Source: Thermoactinomyces sp. DSM 45892 | GTDB lineage: Bacteria > Bacillota > Bacilli > Thermoactinomycetales > Thermoactinomycetaceae | NCBI RefSeq assembly: GCF_900107305.1 | Contig: NZ_FNPL01000002.1 | Span: 1 to 64,000, forward strand | Direction: 5' to 3' | Length of the DNA: 64,000 nucleotides | Shown here: positions 36,289-45,050 of the stretch, in pieces | Layout: each line of letters starts with the position of its first letter | How positions within the stretch are numbered: the first letter of the stretch is position 1 | Translations under genes and position numbers: made by a program | The notes under the pieces: model-generated | What the model saw: the letters and a program-made list of their open reading frames with translations, nothing else | Database searches by the model: none | Told to the model about the DNA's origin: nothing

Positions 36289-37053
36289 ATGACAACGATG
36301 GAAACGATTCAGCGTTCTCCAGAGCCGTTTTATTATCCAGGTGGAAAAACGGGGATTTTACTTATCCATGGATTTACAGGTTCTGCATCCGAAATGCGAC
36401 CCATGGGTCAGTATTTTCAGGAGTTAGGGTATTCTGTGTGTGCCCCTCTTTTAACAGGGCATGGTACCATTCCAGAGGATTTACAAAAGTCGGATCGTCA
36501 TGATTGGTTTCAAGATGTTCTAAATGCTTACGATCAATTAAAACAATCAGGTGTAGAAAAGATATATGCTGCTGGGCTATCTATGGGGGGAGTCTTGGCT
36601 TTAAAACTGGCTATGAATCGTCCGCTAGCTGGAGTGATTACCATGTGTTCGCCTATCTGGATACGGGATAAGCGGACGAAATATGTGGAGATCGTTCATT
36701 TTTTTGCTCGGAACTTATACCATACGTCACAAAAGAGAAGTGCGAGAAGCGCCCAGATTCAAAATGCAATGGTTCCGGTAACTCGAACTCCATTAGGTAG
36801 CATCGCCCAGCTTCTAAAGCTGATCCGTGAGGTAAGGCGCAAGCTTCATGAAGTGAAGATACCTGCTTATGTAGTTCAATCTAGAAACGATGAAACGGTT
36901 CGTCCTGAGAGTGCGGATTATATCTATGCAAATATCAAATCCGAAGATAAAATGATATCTTGGTTTGAGAAGTCTTGTCATATTATTACGTTAGATCGGG
37001 AGCGAAAAGCTTTATTCCGTGAGGTTGAGGACTTCATCAAACGAACAGAATAG
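36289..37053 (+). CDS. Carboxylesterase of the Est30 type (alpha/beta hydrolase)
   Basis: About 254 residues. The oxyanion region is GILLIHGFTGSASEMRPMG, the nucleophile elbow GLSMGG (Ser about 97), the acid in VVQSRNDETVRPES, and the His in SCHIITLDRERKALF. This is close in plan to the Geobacillus Est30/Bacillus YvaK carboxylesterase, which in B. subtilis sits between secG and rnr. Here it lies downstream of ssrA instead. The start is ATG 36289 with GGAGG close upstream; ATG 36298 is an alternative. Confidence 0.88.
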   Translation: MTTMETIQRSPEPFYYPGGKTGILLIHGFTGSASEMRPMGQYFQELGYSVCAPLLTGHGTIPEDLQKSDRHDWFQDVLNAYDQLKQSGVEKIYAAGLSMGGVLALKLAMNRPLAGVITMCSPIWIRDKRTKYVEIVHFFARNLYHTSQKRSARSAQIQNAMVPVTRTPLGSIAQLLKLIREVRRKLHEVKIPAYVVQSRNDETVRPESADYIYANIKSEDKMISWFEKSCHIITLDRERKALFREVEDFIKRTE

Positions 37054-37107
37054 AAGGAAAGGTTTTTTTGTTTATAAGCGGTTACGGCGGAAGGGAGGGA
37101 TCCATCT

Positions 37108-37821
37108 ATGTATAAGATACTTATTGTAGAAGACGATCAGAAAATTGCCCAACTTTTATCAAATCATTTGTTTAAATTTGGTTATGAACCGATTTTAGTA
37201 GATGATTTTGACCAGATAGATGATCTATTTCAAAAGCACTCTCCGCATGTGGTTCTACTCGATATTAATCTCCCTAAGTATGATGGCTATTATTGGTGTA
37301 AAAGGATTCGTCAACTTTCGTCATGTCCGATTATCTTTGTTTCAGCACGGATTGGGGATATGGATCAGGTGATGGCGATTGAATATGGGGCGGACGATTT
37401 TATTACAAAGCCATTTTCCTATGATGTCGTAATGGCCAAGATTAAGAGCCAAATTCGGCGTAGTTACGGTGAATTTTCTATGAATTCATCTGCTGATAAG
37501 GAGCGAGAAATTCGTTTTCATGGCTTAATTTTGTATCCAGAGCGGCTTGAGTTACATTTTTGTGATCAGAAACTGTTCTTGGTGAAGAAAGAGATGGATA
37601 TGTTAGATCTCCTCATAAGTTCGTATCCTCGCTCTGTTAAAAGGAGTAAACTGCTTGAGCATGTATGGGATGAGCAATTATTTATTGGTGAAAACACATT
37701 AAATGTATATATAGCAAGACTGCGCAAGAAGCTACAAGAATTAGAGATCGATCATGCGATTGAGACGGTGAAGGGAGTGGGTTATCGAATTCATGTTACG
37801 TGGGAGGAAAACGTTAAATGA
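37108..37821 (+). CDS. OmpR-family response regulator, BceR-like
   Basis: 237 residues. The receiver domain has the acidic pair in VEDDQKIAQ, the phosphorylated Asp in VVLLDINLPKYDGYYWCKRIR (about residue 52), Thr-like in FVSARIGDMDQ and Lys in DDFITKPFS. The winged-helix domain has SKLLEHVWDEQLFIGENTLNVYIARLRKKL and VKGVGYRI. It overlaps the kinase gene by four bases. The context with a BceAB-type transporter suggests it controls that transporter in response to antimicrobial peptides. Confidence 0.9.
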   Translation: MYKILIVEDDQKIAQLLSNHLFKFGYEPILVDDFDQIDDLFQKHSPHVVLLDINLPKYDGYYWCKRIRQLSSCPIIFVSARIGDMDQVMAIEYGADDFITKPFSYDVVMAKIKSQIRRSYGEFSMNSSADKEREIRFHGLILYPERLELHFCDQKLFLVKKEMDMLDLLISSYPRSVKRSKLLEHVWDEQLFIGENTLNVYIARLRKKLQELEIDHAIETVKGVGYRIHVTWEENVK

Positions 37822-38801
37822 GGTTGTTCTTTAAGATATACAGCCCTTTTGTCCTGATCTATGTGATTCAGTTTTTACTCCTCTACTATACGCTTCGCTA
37901 TTTAGATGAAAGGATAATCAGGGAGAACATTCTTTATATATTTTTAGTGAGCGTTTTCCCTTTTGCTATGTTTCTGCTGGTCCGCTTGGGGATGGAGGGG
38001 TCGTTTTATCGTCGATTGGAAAAGGAGTGGGAGCAGGGGGATGAGTTCTTAGGTATTCAGAATCGAACCCCTCTTACCGATGCGGTGAAAAAAGCGTTTT
38101 CCAAACAGCATCGTCTTCTTCGTCTCGCTTCGCAAGAGGAACTTAAGCAGAAGCAGGAGCATATCGATTTTATTTATCACTGGGTACATCAATTAAAAAC
38201 CCCACTATCCGCCTTGAAGCTAACTGTCCAAGCAGAAGAGGCTTTGGAGAGCGCGGATGATATGCAAGAGGAGATTGATCGGATCGAGCATAGCTTAAAT
38301 ATGGTTTTATATCTATCACGTATTAAGTCATTTTTAAATGATTTTTACGTGGAACAAGTCTCTTTAAATCAGATTGCAAGGGAAACGGTCAATGAGATGA
38401 AGCGCCTCTTTATTCGAAAGGAAATTTTTCCTGTGATCGAAGCAGAGGAGGAGTTCACGGTCCCGACAGATCGCAAATGGTTGAAGTTTGTTCTCTTTCA
38501 ATTGCTGACAAATGCGATTCGCTATACTTCGGGTGAGAGTAAAAGGATTAAGATTCAGATTGGACAGAGGCACAGGGAAGTATATCTTTCTGTGATCGAT
38601 CAGGGGGTGGGGATTGCCCCTGAGGACATCCCCCGTGTGTTTGACTTATATTTTACTGGGAAAAATGGACGTGTATTTGGTGAATCCACGGGTATCGGAC
38701 TCTTTCTCGTGAAAAAGATTTGTGATGAATTAACCCATGACCTACAGGTTCAATCGGAGTTAAACCAAGGAACACAGGTAATGATTATATTTCAGCAATA
38801 A
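37818..38801 (+). CDS. Intramembrane-sensing histidine kinase, BceS-like
   Basis: 327 residues. Two membrane helices (IYSPFVLIYVIQFLLLYYTLRYL and ILYIFLVSVFPFAMFLLVRLGM) have almost no extracellular loop between them, so it cannot sense outside ligands itself. Such kinases rely on their ABC transporter as sensor. The H-box is FIYHWVHQLKTPLSALKL (His about 123). ATP-binding boxes follow: QLLTNAIRY, DQGVGIAPEDIPRVFDLYFTGKNGR and STGIGLFLVKKI. The stop is only 6 bp from the convergent permease stop, which leaves no room for a terminator. Confidence 0.9.
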   Translation: MRLFFKIYSPFVLIYVIQFLLLYYTLRYLDERIIRENILYIFLVSVFPFAMFLLVRLGMEGSFYRRLEKEWEQGDEFLGIQNRTPLTDAVKKAFSKQHRLLRLASQEELKQKQEHIDFIYHWVHQLKTPLSALKLTVQAEEALESADDMQEEIDRIEHSLNMVLYLSRIKSFLNDFYVEQVSLNQIARETVNEMKRLFIRKEIFPVIEAEEEFTVPTDRKWLKFVLFQLLTNAIRYTSGESKRIKIQIGQRHREVYLSVIDQGVGIAPEDIPRVFDLYFTGKNGRVFGESTGIGLFLVKKICDELTHDLQVQSELNQGTQVMIIFQQ

Positions 38802-38807
38802 AACAGG

Positions 38808-40748
38808 TCAGCTTTTTCCTAAATCCACGTAGCGGAAGATCATACGAATATACTTCGAGCGGATCCATATGAAATAGAGAATTTGGATCACACCGAAGAT
38901 GGTAAGGACCTGAAGAATTTTATCAAACGGAGCCAATTCAATCCATTTTTTATTTAAGAGAATGAGAATTAAATAGGTATGGAAGGATGCAACGATAAAG
39001 GGAGTAAAGAAAAAAATGGATAGCTGGCGAGTGATAATCCGCTTGATTTCTTTTCTTTTCAGACCGATATTGGTTAAGTTACGATATTTTTCTCTCTCCT
39101 CTTGAATGTTTGCAAACAAGCGGAAGTAGAGGAAACTAATCGCTGCGATGAAGAAGAGTATACTAATAAAGGAACCAATGAAGAAGAAGGTTTTATTTCG
39201 TACAAGCTCTCCTTGAAAATTATCTGCTGCAGTCATTAGTTGAGCTGATGCGTTATTAAATCGTTTTGAAATTTGCTTACTAAAGTCCCCCAGACGAGTC
39301 CAGTCCGGTATCTGGTATTGTACAAGAGTGTAAGTAGGATAGCTGGATTTTACTTCGCGATAGAGCTCATCACTAAGTACATAAAAAATTTGTGCTACAA
39401 ACTTAAAGTAGGGTGTGTCATCTGTTCCAATTATGTTTAGTTTCTTTCCGCCTACTTCCATTTCTTTTTGGTGAAACATGGAAGGAGTGTTTACACCCCA
39501 ACCTTCCCAAATCAGTTCGAGGGAATCCTTTCCCTCAAGTGAGATAGGCGCCCTACCTAGAAAGCGAGCTAACTGATTGAAGTTGGAGTTGGATAAGACG
39601 GCTATAGGGGTCTTTTCCCATGGTGTCCGCAGGTTATTCAAAGCGAGAATAGGAGTCTGGACTTTTTCATATTCATATTCATTTTGATCCAGATACGTAT
39701 CAATATAATTTATATTTTCTTGTAGATGCTTGTCTTCAGGATAAGATAAATAAGAGATTGGGACTAAGTATTCCTTCAGTAGTTGTTCAGCTGTATATAG
39801 ATAGCTTGTAAATAGATTTGCTGTAAAGGCTAATGAAACCGTGAATAATATAGTAGACATAAATAAGTTTCGGACGTTCTGCTTCGCTTGATGAGCTAGG
39901 CTTGAGATCCAGAGAAGGTTTGTCTTGTAAAAATAAAAACGCGAATTTCGCTTTAATAATGTCATACCTAACATACTGATTTGAGAGAAGAGAAGATAGG
40001 TAATGACGATAAGAATCGCAATGTCCATATAGAAATTGTAGCCCGAGTACATTAGCCATTCTGTAGACGCTACTCTCTTCAGTTTATCATGATTCTGGAT
40101 CTGATATACTAACCATCCATACATCAGCAGAATAATGGTGATACCACTTACAGCTTGTATAAGAGAAGTCTTAGATTGACGGCTCTGTTTTCGACTTTTG
40201 GTTAATAGGAAATAGATGTTTTTCGAACGAATGAAAAATGGAGACAGGATCGATACCGACATAAATAGACTGATAAATGAAATAAAGGTGAACCAGATTG
40301 GAAAGGCGGATAGATGAAATTCTACAGGGAACTGAAATATCATAGAGATGACGAAAAAGAAGTACTTTGAGAAGAGAAGACCTAGTAGGATCCCAGAGAT
40401 AATCGAAATGAAGCCAATCAGGATATTTTCTAAAAACATTAGTTTGATAAGCTGCAGATCCGTGATGCCAAGAAGGCGTAGTAAACCAAACTCTCTCCAC
40501 CGTCTATGGAGAAAAGTTCCAAATGAGTAAAGAATAAATATTAATGAACATCCGTATTGAAAAGTCAGGATGATGGTTAATAAATCAGCTAAGTCTGTGG
40601 ATGTGTCTGCTACATATATATCGGGATGAAAAGAAGCCACTGAAAAGATAAAAAAGACCATAACGGAAACGGTGCTTGCCATAAAAAAAGCTAAATAGGA
40701 GGATAGATTTCGTAGTACATTATGCAAGGCAAACTGCTTAAAAGTCAT
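38808..40748 (-). CDS. ABC transporter permease of the BceB/FtsX type
   Basis: 646 residues with ten predicted helices. The first group is FALHNVLRNLSSYLAFFMASTVSVMVFF to about residue 310. A large extracellular domain of about 200 residues follows (YTAEQLLKEYLVPISYLSYPEDKHL to SAQLMTAADNFQGELVRNK), then three more helices. The big loop between helices 7 and 8 is the hallmark of BceB-type peptide detoxification transporters. It overlaps its ATPase gene by 11 bp. It probably removes peptides such as bacitracin or lantibiotics from lipid II-cycle targets and signals to the adjacent kinase. The exact drug cannot be read. Confidence 0.9.
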   Translation of the reverse strand: MTFKQFALHNVLRNLSSYLAFFMASTVSVMVFFIFSVASFHPDIYVADTSTDLADLLTIILTFQYGCSLIFILYSFGTFLHRRWREFGLLRLLGITDLQLIKLMFLENILIGFISIISGILLGLLFSKYFFFVISMIFQFPVEFHLSAFPIWFTFISFISLFMSVSILSPFFIRSKNIYFLLTKSRKQSRQSKTSLIQAVSGITIILLMYGWLVYQIQNHDKLKRVASTEWLMYSGYNFYMDIAILIVITYLLFSQISMLGMTLLKRNSRFYFYKTNLLWISSLAHQAKQNVRNLFMSTILFTVSLAFTANLFTSYLYTAEQLLKEYLVPISYLSYPEDKHLQENINYIDTYLDQNEYEYEKVQTPILALNNLRTPWEKTPIAVLSNSNFNQLARFLGRAPISLEGKDSLELIWEGWGVNTPSMFHQKEMEVGGKKLNIIGTDDTPYFKFVAQIFYVLSDELYREVKSSYPTYTLVQYQIPDWTRLGDFSKQISKRFNNASAQLMTAADNFQGELVRNKTFFFIGSFISILFFIAAISFLYFRLFANIQEEREKYRNLTNIGLKRKEIKRIITRQLSIFFFTPFIVASFHTYLILILLNKKWIELAPFDKILQVLTIFGVIQILYFIWIRSKYIRMIFRYVDLGKS

Positions 40749-41493
40749 ATCTAGTTCCTCCTAGTAATGAAAGTACATTTAAAATCTCATGGTAAAAGTC
40801 TTGTTGCTTCTCTCCGCGATACATTTCGTTATAAATCCGCCCATCTTTAATAAAGACGACACGGTGACAATGGCTAGCTACGATCGGGTCATGCGTAACC
40901 ATTAAAATTGTTACACCAAAATCTTGATTCATCTGTTCTAAGATGTTTAATACATCGTGAGATGCTCGGGAATCTAAGTTCCCTGTAGGCTCGTCTGCTA
41001 GTAAAAGGGAAGGACGATGAATGATTGCCCGTGCGATGGCTACCCGTTGAGCCTGACCACCTGAAATCTCATGCGGAAATCGTTCGAGGATCTCGGAAAT
41101 CCCTAACTGCATGGAGATTTCCTGTAATGCTTGATTCATAGTGGAAAAGGGAGTTCCTTCTAGTGCTAAGGGTAGAAGGATGTTTTCACGTATGGTGAGT
41201 GAGTCCAGCAAGTTAAAATCTTGGAAGACAAATCCTAAATTGGATCGGCGGAATTGAGCCAATGTATCTTCCGATAAACGATGAAGGTCTTGATTTAATA
41301 AGAAAACTTGTCCAGAAGTCGGGAAATCGTTGGTGGAAATGACATTAAGCAAGGTTGACTTTCCACTTCCTGAGGGACCCATGATGCCTACGAATTCGCC
41401 TTTTTTCACGGTGAAATCCATATCATCGAGGGCTTGATAGGAGACGGTTCCTTCATAGATTTTGCATACTTTTTTCAGTTCGAGTGTATTCAT
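40738..41493 (-). CDS. ABC transporter ATPase of the BceA type
   Basis: 251 residues. Walker A is GPSGSGKST, the Q-loop FVFQDFNLLDSLT, the signature ISGGQAQRVAIARAI, Walker B LLLADEPTGNLDSRA and the switch His VTHDP. It belongs to the MacB/LolD-like family that powers FtsX-type permeases. The transporter operon faces the two-component operon rather than following it, unlike most Bacillales. Confidence 0.92.
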   Translation of the reverse strand: MNTLELKKVCKIYEGTVSYQALDDMDFTVKKGEFVGIMGPSGSGKSTLLNVISTNDFPTSGQVFLLNQDLHRLSEDTLAQFRRSNLGFVFQDFNLLDSLTIRENILLPLALEGTPFSTMNQALQEISMQLGISEILERFPHEISGGQAQRVAIARAIIHRPSLLLADEPTGNLDSRASHDVLNILEQMNQDFGVTILMVTHDPIVASHCHRVVFIKDGRIYNEMYRGEKQQDFYHEILNVLSLLGGTRYDF

Positions 41494-41834
41494 TTTCGTC
41501 TCCTACTCTCCTAGTGAACCGTGTATATCTTATTTTCTCATTTTCTCCTATTTTTACACTGATCACTGAAATGTAGGTACACTTTAAGGGATTCATGATC
41601 TTATTTCTATCGAAATCCCTAACAGATCGATTACACATTTGTAAGATTGCTACTGAACACACATCATAAAGAGGAATTTATATTTAAAGAATAGAATTAA
41701 TACTATTGCATGAGTATCAAATCAGGAACGAACGAGAAATACATTTTTGTACGTATTCTATAGGCATTTTTTCATATGACATTTATTTTCCGATTAAACT
41801 GACTTTTCATAACAGACCAAAGGAGCAGATGCAC
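41494..41834. other. Gap between the transporter operon and the acyl-CoA ligase
   Basis: This 341-bp gap should hold both divergent promoters. I see an AT-rich stretch with GATCACTGAAATGTAGGTACAC near 41561-41582 and no clear -35/-10 pair or BceR-type TGACA inverted repeat. The ligase frame runs open upstream to 41706, but its codons there do not look like protein. Confidence 0.5.
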
Positions 41835-43463
41835 ATGATGATGAATGTTCCACTTACGGTACCCATGATGTTTGAACATGCAGAGCGCTATTTTTCTAAG
41901 AAACTGGTGATCTCCCGAACGGCTGGGGGAATCCATCGTTTTACATATGGGGAGATTGCGCAGAGAACACGACGTCTTGCTCATGCGTTAGAAAAGCTAG
42001 GAATACAGAAGGGGGATCGGGTAGGGACGCTTGCCTGGAATCATCATCGCCATCTAGAGGCATACTTTGCGATCCCCAGCATAGGAGCTGTATTGCATAC
42101 GATTAATATCCGGCTGTCCCCTCAGCAGATCGCCTATATCATCAATCACGCGGAGGATAAGGTCCTCCTGATTGATCCGGATATTCTCCCTCTTGTAGAA
42201 GCGATTGTTCCTCATCTTTCTACCGTCAAAGCGTTTGTGATCATGTCTAATACGGATCTCCCGAATTCTCCCTTAAAACCACTTTATTCATATGAGACAC
42301 TTTTGGCCGAGTCGGACCCTTCCTTTCCATTTCTGTCCATAGAAGATGAGAATCAAGCGGCGGGCATGTGCTATACGTCGGCTACAACAGGAAATCCCAA
42401 AGGGGTGGTTTATACCCATCGGAGTATCGTTCTTCATGCGATGGCCCTTGGTTTGGCGGATAGTACAGCTGTTTCGGAAAGAGATACGGTTTTAACGGTT
42501 GTGCCAATGTTCCATGTGAATGCGTGGGGGCTACCGTTTGCATGTGTATGGTTTGGAAGTACTCAGGTCTTGCCAGGGCCTTATTTCACCCCTCAATTGC
42601 TGGCGGAATTGATTGAATCAGAGCAAGTTACCGTCACAGGTGGTGTTCCGACCATCTGGTTAGGGTTATTGAAGGAATTAGAGCAGAAGGTGTATGATCT
42701 CTCTAGCCTTCGTGGTGTGTTATGTGGTGGTTCAGCGGCACCACTCGCGATGGTACGAGCCTTTGAAGAGAAGTGGAACGTTCCTTTTTATCATGCGTAT
42801 GGTATGACTGAGACAAGCCCACTTGTATCATTTGCCAGATTAAAAAGCTATCAAGATGGTTCTGAGGAAGATCGCATCCAATCCCTGACGAGACAAGGAT
42901 ACATGGTACAGGGAATCGAGATGAAAGTGGTGGGAGCAGCAGGTGAAGTGAAATGGGATGATAAAGAGATGGGTGAGCTGTTACTTCGGGGTCCTTGGAT
43001 TGCGAGCGAATACTATCGTGATGAACGGAGCGGTGATACATTTTTAGATGGATGGCTTCATACAGGAGATGTTGTAACGGTAGATGAAGAAGGTTCCATC
43101 AAAGTGGTGGATCGGACGAAGGATTTAATAAAGAGTGGTGGAGAGTGGATTTCGTCTGTTGATCTAGAGAACACTCTGATGACACATGAAGCGGTATTTG
43201 AAGCATGTGTGGTGGGGATTCCTCATGAAAAATGGGAGGAGCGTCCATTGGCATGTATCGTCTTACAGGACTTGTACAAAGGGCAAAATCTCAAACGAGA
43301 GATTCTCGAATTTTTACACACTCAATTTGCTAAATGGTGGATTCCAGACGATATCGTGTTTGTAGACGAGATTCCGAAATCGGGAGTAGGAAAGTTTCTC
43401 AAGCGAGAGCTTCGTGAGCAATGGCAGGATTACTATGTAGGGAGTACCACCGTTATTGAGTAA
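41835..43463 (+). CDS. Long/medium-chain fatty-acid--CoA ligase (AMP-forming)
   Basis: About 542 residues of the acyl-adenylate superfamily. It activates a fatty acid with ATP and transfers it to CoA. The P-loop is CYTSATTGNPKGVVYTHRS, followed by YGMTETSPLVSF, GWLHTGDVVTVDEEG, DRTKDLIKSGGEWIS and the catalytic Lys in IPKSGVGKFLKREL. The start is ATG 41835 (MMMNVPLTVPMMFEHAERYF) with AAAGGAG nine bases upstream; ATG 41829 is possible. Single gene; the chain-length preference is not visible. Confidence 0.9.
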   Translation: MMMNVPLTVPMMFEHAERYFSKKLVISRTAGGIHRFTYGEIAQRTRRLAHALEKLGIQKGDRVGTLAWNHHRHLEAYFAIPSIGAVLHTINIRLSPQQIAYIINHAEDKVLLIDPDILPLVEAIVPHLSTVKAFVIMSNTDLPNSPLKPLYSYETLLAESDPSFPFLSIEDENQAAGMCYTSATTGNPKGVVYTHRSIVLHAMALGLADSTAVSERDTVLTVVPMFHVNAWGLPFACVWFGSTQVLPGPYFTPQLLAELIESEQVTVTGGVPTIWLGLLKELEQKVYDLSSLRGVLCGGSAAPLAMVRAFEEKWNVPFYHAYGMTETSPLVSFARLKSYQDGSEEDRIQSLTRQGYMVQGIEMKVVGAAGEVKWDDKEMGELLLRGPWIASEYYRDERSGDTFLDGWLHTGDVVTVDEEGSIKVVDRTKDLIKSGGEWISSVDLENTLMTHEAVFEACVVGIPHEKWEERPLACIVLQDLYKGQNLKREILEFLHTQFAKWWIPDDIVFVDEIPKSGVGKFLKRELREQWQDYYVGSTTVIE

Positions 43464-43465
43464 CG

Positions 43466-43503
43466 TAAAAAAGACATGGCGCACGATTTATGCCATGTCT
43501 TTC
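43466..43503. terminator. Bidirectional terminator between the acyl-CoA ligase and yetF-like genes
   Basis: AAAGACATGGC pairs with GCCATGTCTTT, with A-rich and T-rich flanks on both sides, between two convergent genes. Confidence 0.85.
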
Positions 43504-44367
43504 CTATTTTAACAAGGGGCGAAGATTCATGATTTCTTTTCGTAATTGTTCAGCAGATTGTTTATATATTTTTTTCGCTTTCGGATCTTTGGCGGATAGA
43601 TGCATGAGTGCCAGATCCGCTTCGCACTTATTTAACAAAGTATAGAGAAGATTTTTTTCACCTGCCTGTATGTGTACAGGATGAATCTTATCTTCGTATA
43701 AATCAATATATAAGCTTCCATTTGAAGTTACTTGTGCTAGAAAAACATCTTCTACTTGTAATCGACGTTTTTTCAGTTCTGACATTAACCAATTCCTAGT
43801 CAAGCCCAAGGATATTAATGTGTCTTCCATCATACATCCATCAGAGATTACAACCTCTGGAAATGTTTCCTTCTCAACCTTGATACCTAGCATTTTAGGG
43901 GTAAGAGGTTGATTTTCTTTTTTCAATAGTACATTTAATGTTCCGTTCTGCTCCAGAATAGCCGTGTCCACATCGCTGAGGGAAAAGATATTTTTATATC
44001 GTAGTTGTTCCATTAGTTCATCTACTGTAATTCTCTCTTTTCCAAGGTTCTCTTCTAGGATTTGTCCATTTTTTATGAGTATGGTGGATTTACCATCGAG
44101 CACATTTCGCAATCGTTTGCTTTTCAGGGTAATGTACTCAATTCCCATCGCAACGAGTGCCCATACTGTAAGTGACGCAACTCCTTGATACCATCTACCA
44201 TCTAAATCAATCGAAAGTGACGCGGCTAAGTTACCAATTGTAATCCCTGTGATGTACTCAAACAGTGACAGCTCAGATAGTTGTCGTTTGCCTAGTATTT
44301 TCGTAACGATAAATAAAAAGAAAATAGCAGATATGGTGCGTAAAATAATCTCTATCCATGGAGGCAT
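43504..44367 (-). CDS. YetF-like membrane protein (DUF421)
   Basis: 287 residues. Three N-terminal membrane helices (IILRTISAIFFLFIVTKILGKRQL, LFEYITGITIGNLAASLS, VASLTVWALVAMGIEYITL) carry the signature KILGKRQLSELSLFEYITGITIGN. The cytoplasmic part holds KSTILIKNGQILEENLGKERITVDELMEQLRYKNIFSLSDVDTAILEQNG, the DUF421 core, then a C-terminal extension. The family is linked to spore or membrane functions in Bacillus, with no defined activity. GAGAGGAG lies before the ATG. Confidence 0.9.
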   Translation of the reverse strand: MPPWIEIILRTISAIFFLFIVTKILGKRQLSELSLFEYITGITIGNLAASLSIDLDGRWYQGVASLTVWALVAMGIEYITLKSKRLRNVLDGKSTILIKNGQILEENLGKERITVDELMEQLRYKNIFSLSDVDTAILEQNGTLNVLLKKENQPLTPKMLGIKVEKETFPEVVISDGCMMEDTLISLGLTRNWLMSELKKRRLQVEDVFLAQVTSNGSLYIDLYEDKIHPVHIQAGEKNLLYTLLNKCEADLALMHLSAKDPKAKKIYKQSAEQLRKEIMNLRPLLK

Positions 44368-44483
44368 CGAGTAAACTCCTCTCTTCCAATATAGATTGGC
44401 ATATTATGCATAGATTCATGGAATATTATTCAAATGAGACAGGCAGAACGTATGTCTATTTTGAAAACGAACAGCGAAATGAA

Positions 44484-44512
44484 TTGACGATTAGCAGATA
44501 GGATCATATAGT
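44484..44512 (+). promoter_or_regulatory. Sigma-A promoter of the marR-mmpL operon
   Basis: TTGACG (44484-44489), 17 bases, TATAGT (44507-44512). The start point would fall at about 44519, right at the palindromic operator. Confidence 0.75.
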
Positions 44513-44520
44513 TAAATTAA

Positions 44521-44547
44521 TTAATAGTTAAATGAATGAACTATTAA
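44521..44547. promoter_or_regulatory. Palindromic operator, probably bound by the adjacent MarR protein
   Basis: TTAATAGTT and AACTATTAA form a perfect 9-bp inverted repeat with a 9-base spacer, covering the expected transcription start. An extra ATAGTTAAAT half-site lies at 44508-44517. The size and place fit autorepression by a MarR dimer. Confidence 0.7.
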
Positions 44548-44582
44548 TAGGCGGAATATAAAAAAGGGAGTGATGAGGAAAC

Positions 44583-45035
44583 ATGCTTCCCATCGAGATT
44601 AAACACCTAGTCGATCAGTATATAGAGTTATCTTTTTCGGTTAATAAAAATGGGGAATCCTTAGTCAGAGATCAGATGAATGATGATATGACAAGTGATC
44701 AGCATTATACCCTGCGCTATATCTATCAAATCAAATCTTGTACCCCTTCGGATTTAGCTAAAAAGTTTCAGGTGAAGAAAAGTGCAATCACGGCGATGAT
44801 TAATCGCATGTGGAAGAAAGGGTGGATTCAGCGAACACGGGATGAGAAAGATCGAAGAGTTGTGTATCTAACACTGACGGAGGAAGGTAAATCTTTGTAC
44901 ATGAAAACAGAAGAGCGGATTCATCACCTAGTGAGTTCTATGCTGAATAACTTTGAACAAGAAGAGTTGGAACAATTTCTTTGTACGTATCAAAAACTAC
45001 AACGGGTCTTAGAGGACATAAACAAACATAAATAG
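44583..45035 (+). CDS. MarR-family transcriptional regulator
   Basis: 150 residues. The winged helix spans about 35-110: DQHYTLRYIYQIKSCTPSDLAKKFQVKKSAITAMINRMWKKGWIQRTRDEKDRRVVYLTLTEEG, with the wing DEKDRR. Helices at both ends form the dimer. It is followed directly by MMPL exporter genes, like ydgG-ydgH in B. subtilis, and so probably represses them until a ligand binds. A ribosome binding site (GATGAGGAAA) precedes the ATG. Confidence 0.9.
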   Translation: MLPIEIKHLVDQYIELSFSVNKNGESLVRDQMNDDMTSDQHYTLRYIYQIKSCTPSDLAKKFQVKKSAITAMINRMWKKGWIQRTRDEKDRRVVYLTLTEEGKSLYMKTEERIHHLVSSMLNNFEQEELEQFLCTYQKLQRVLEDINKHK

Positions 45036-45050
45036 ATGGGAGGAATGGAA

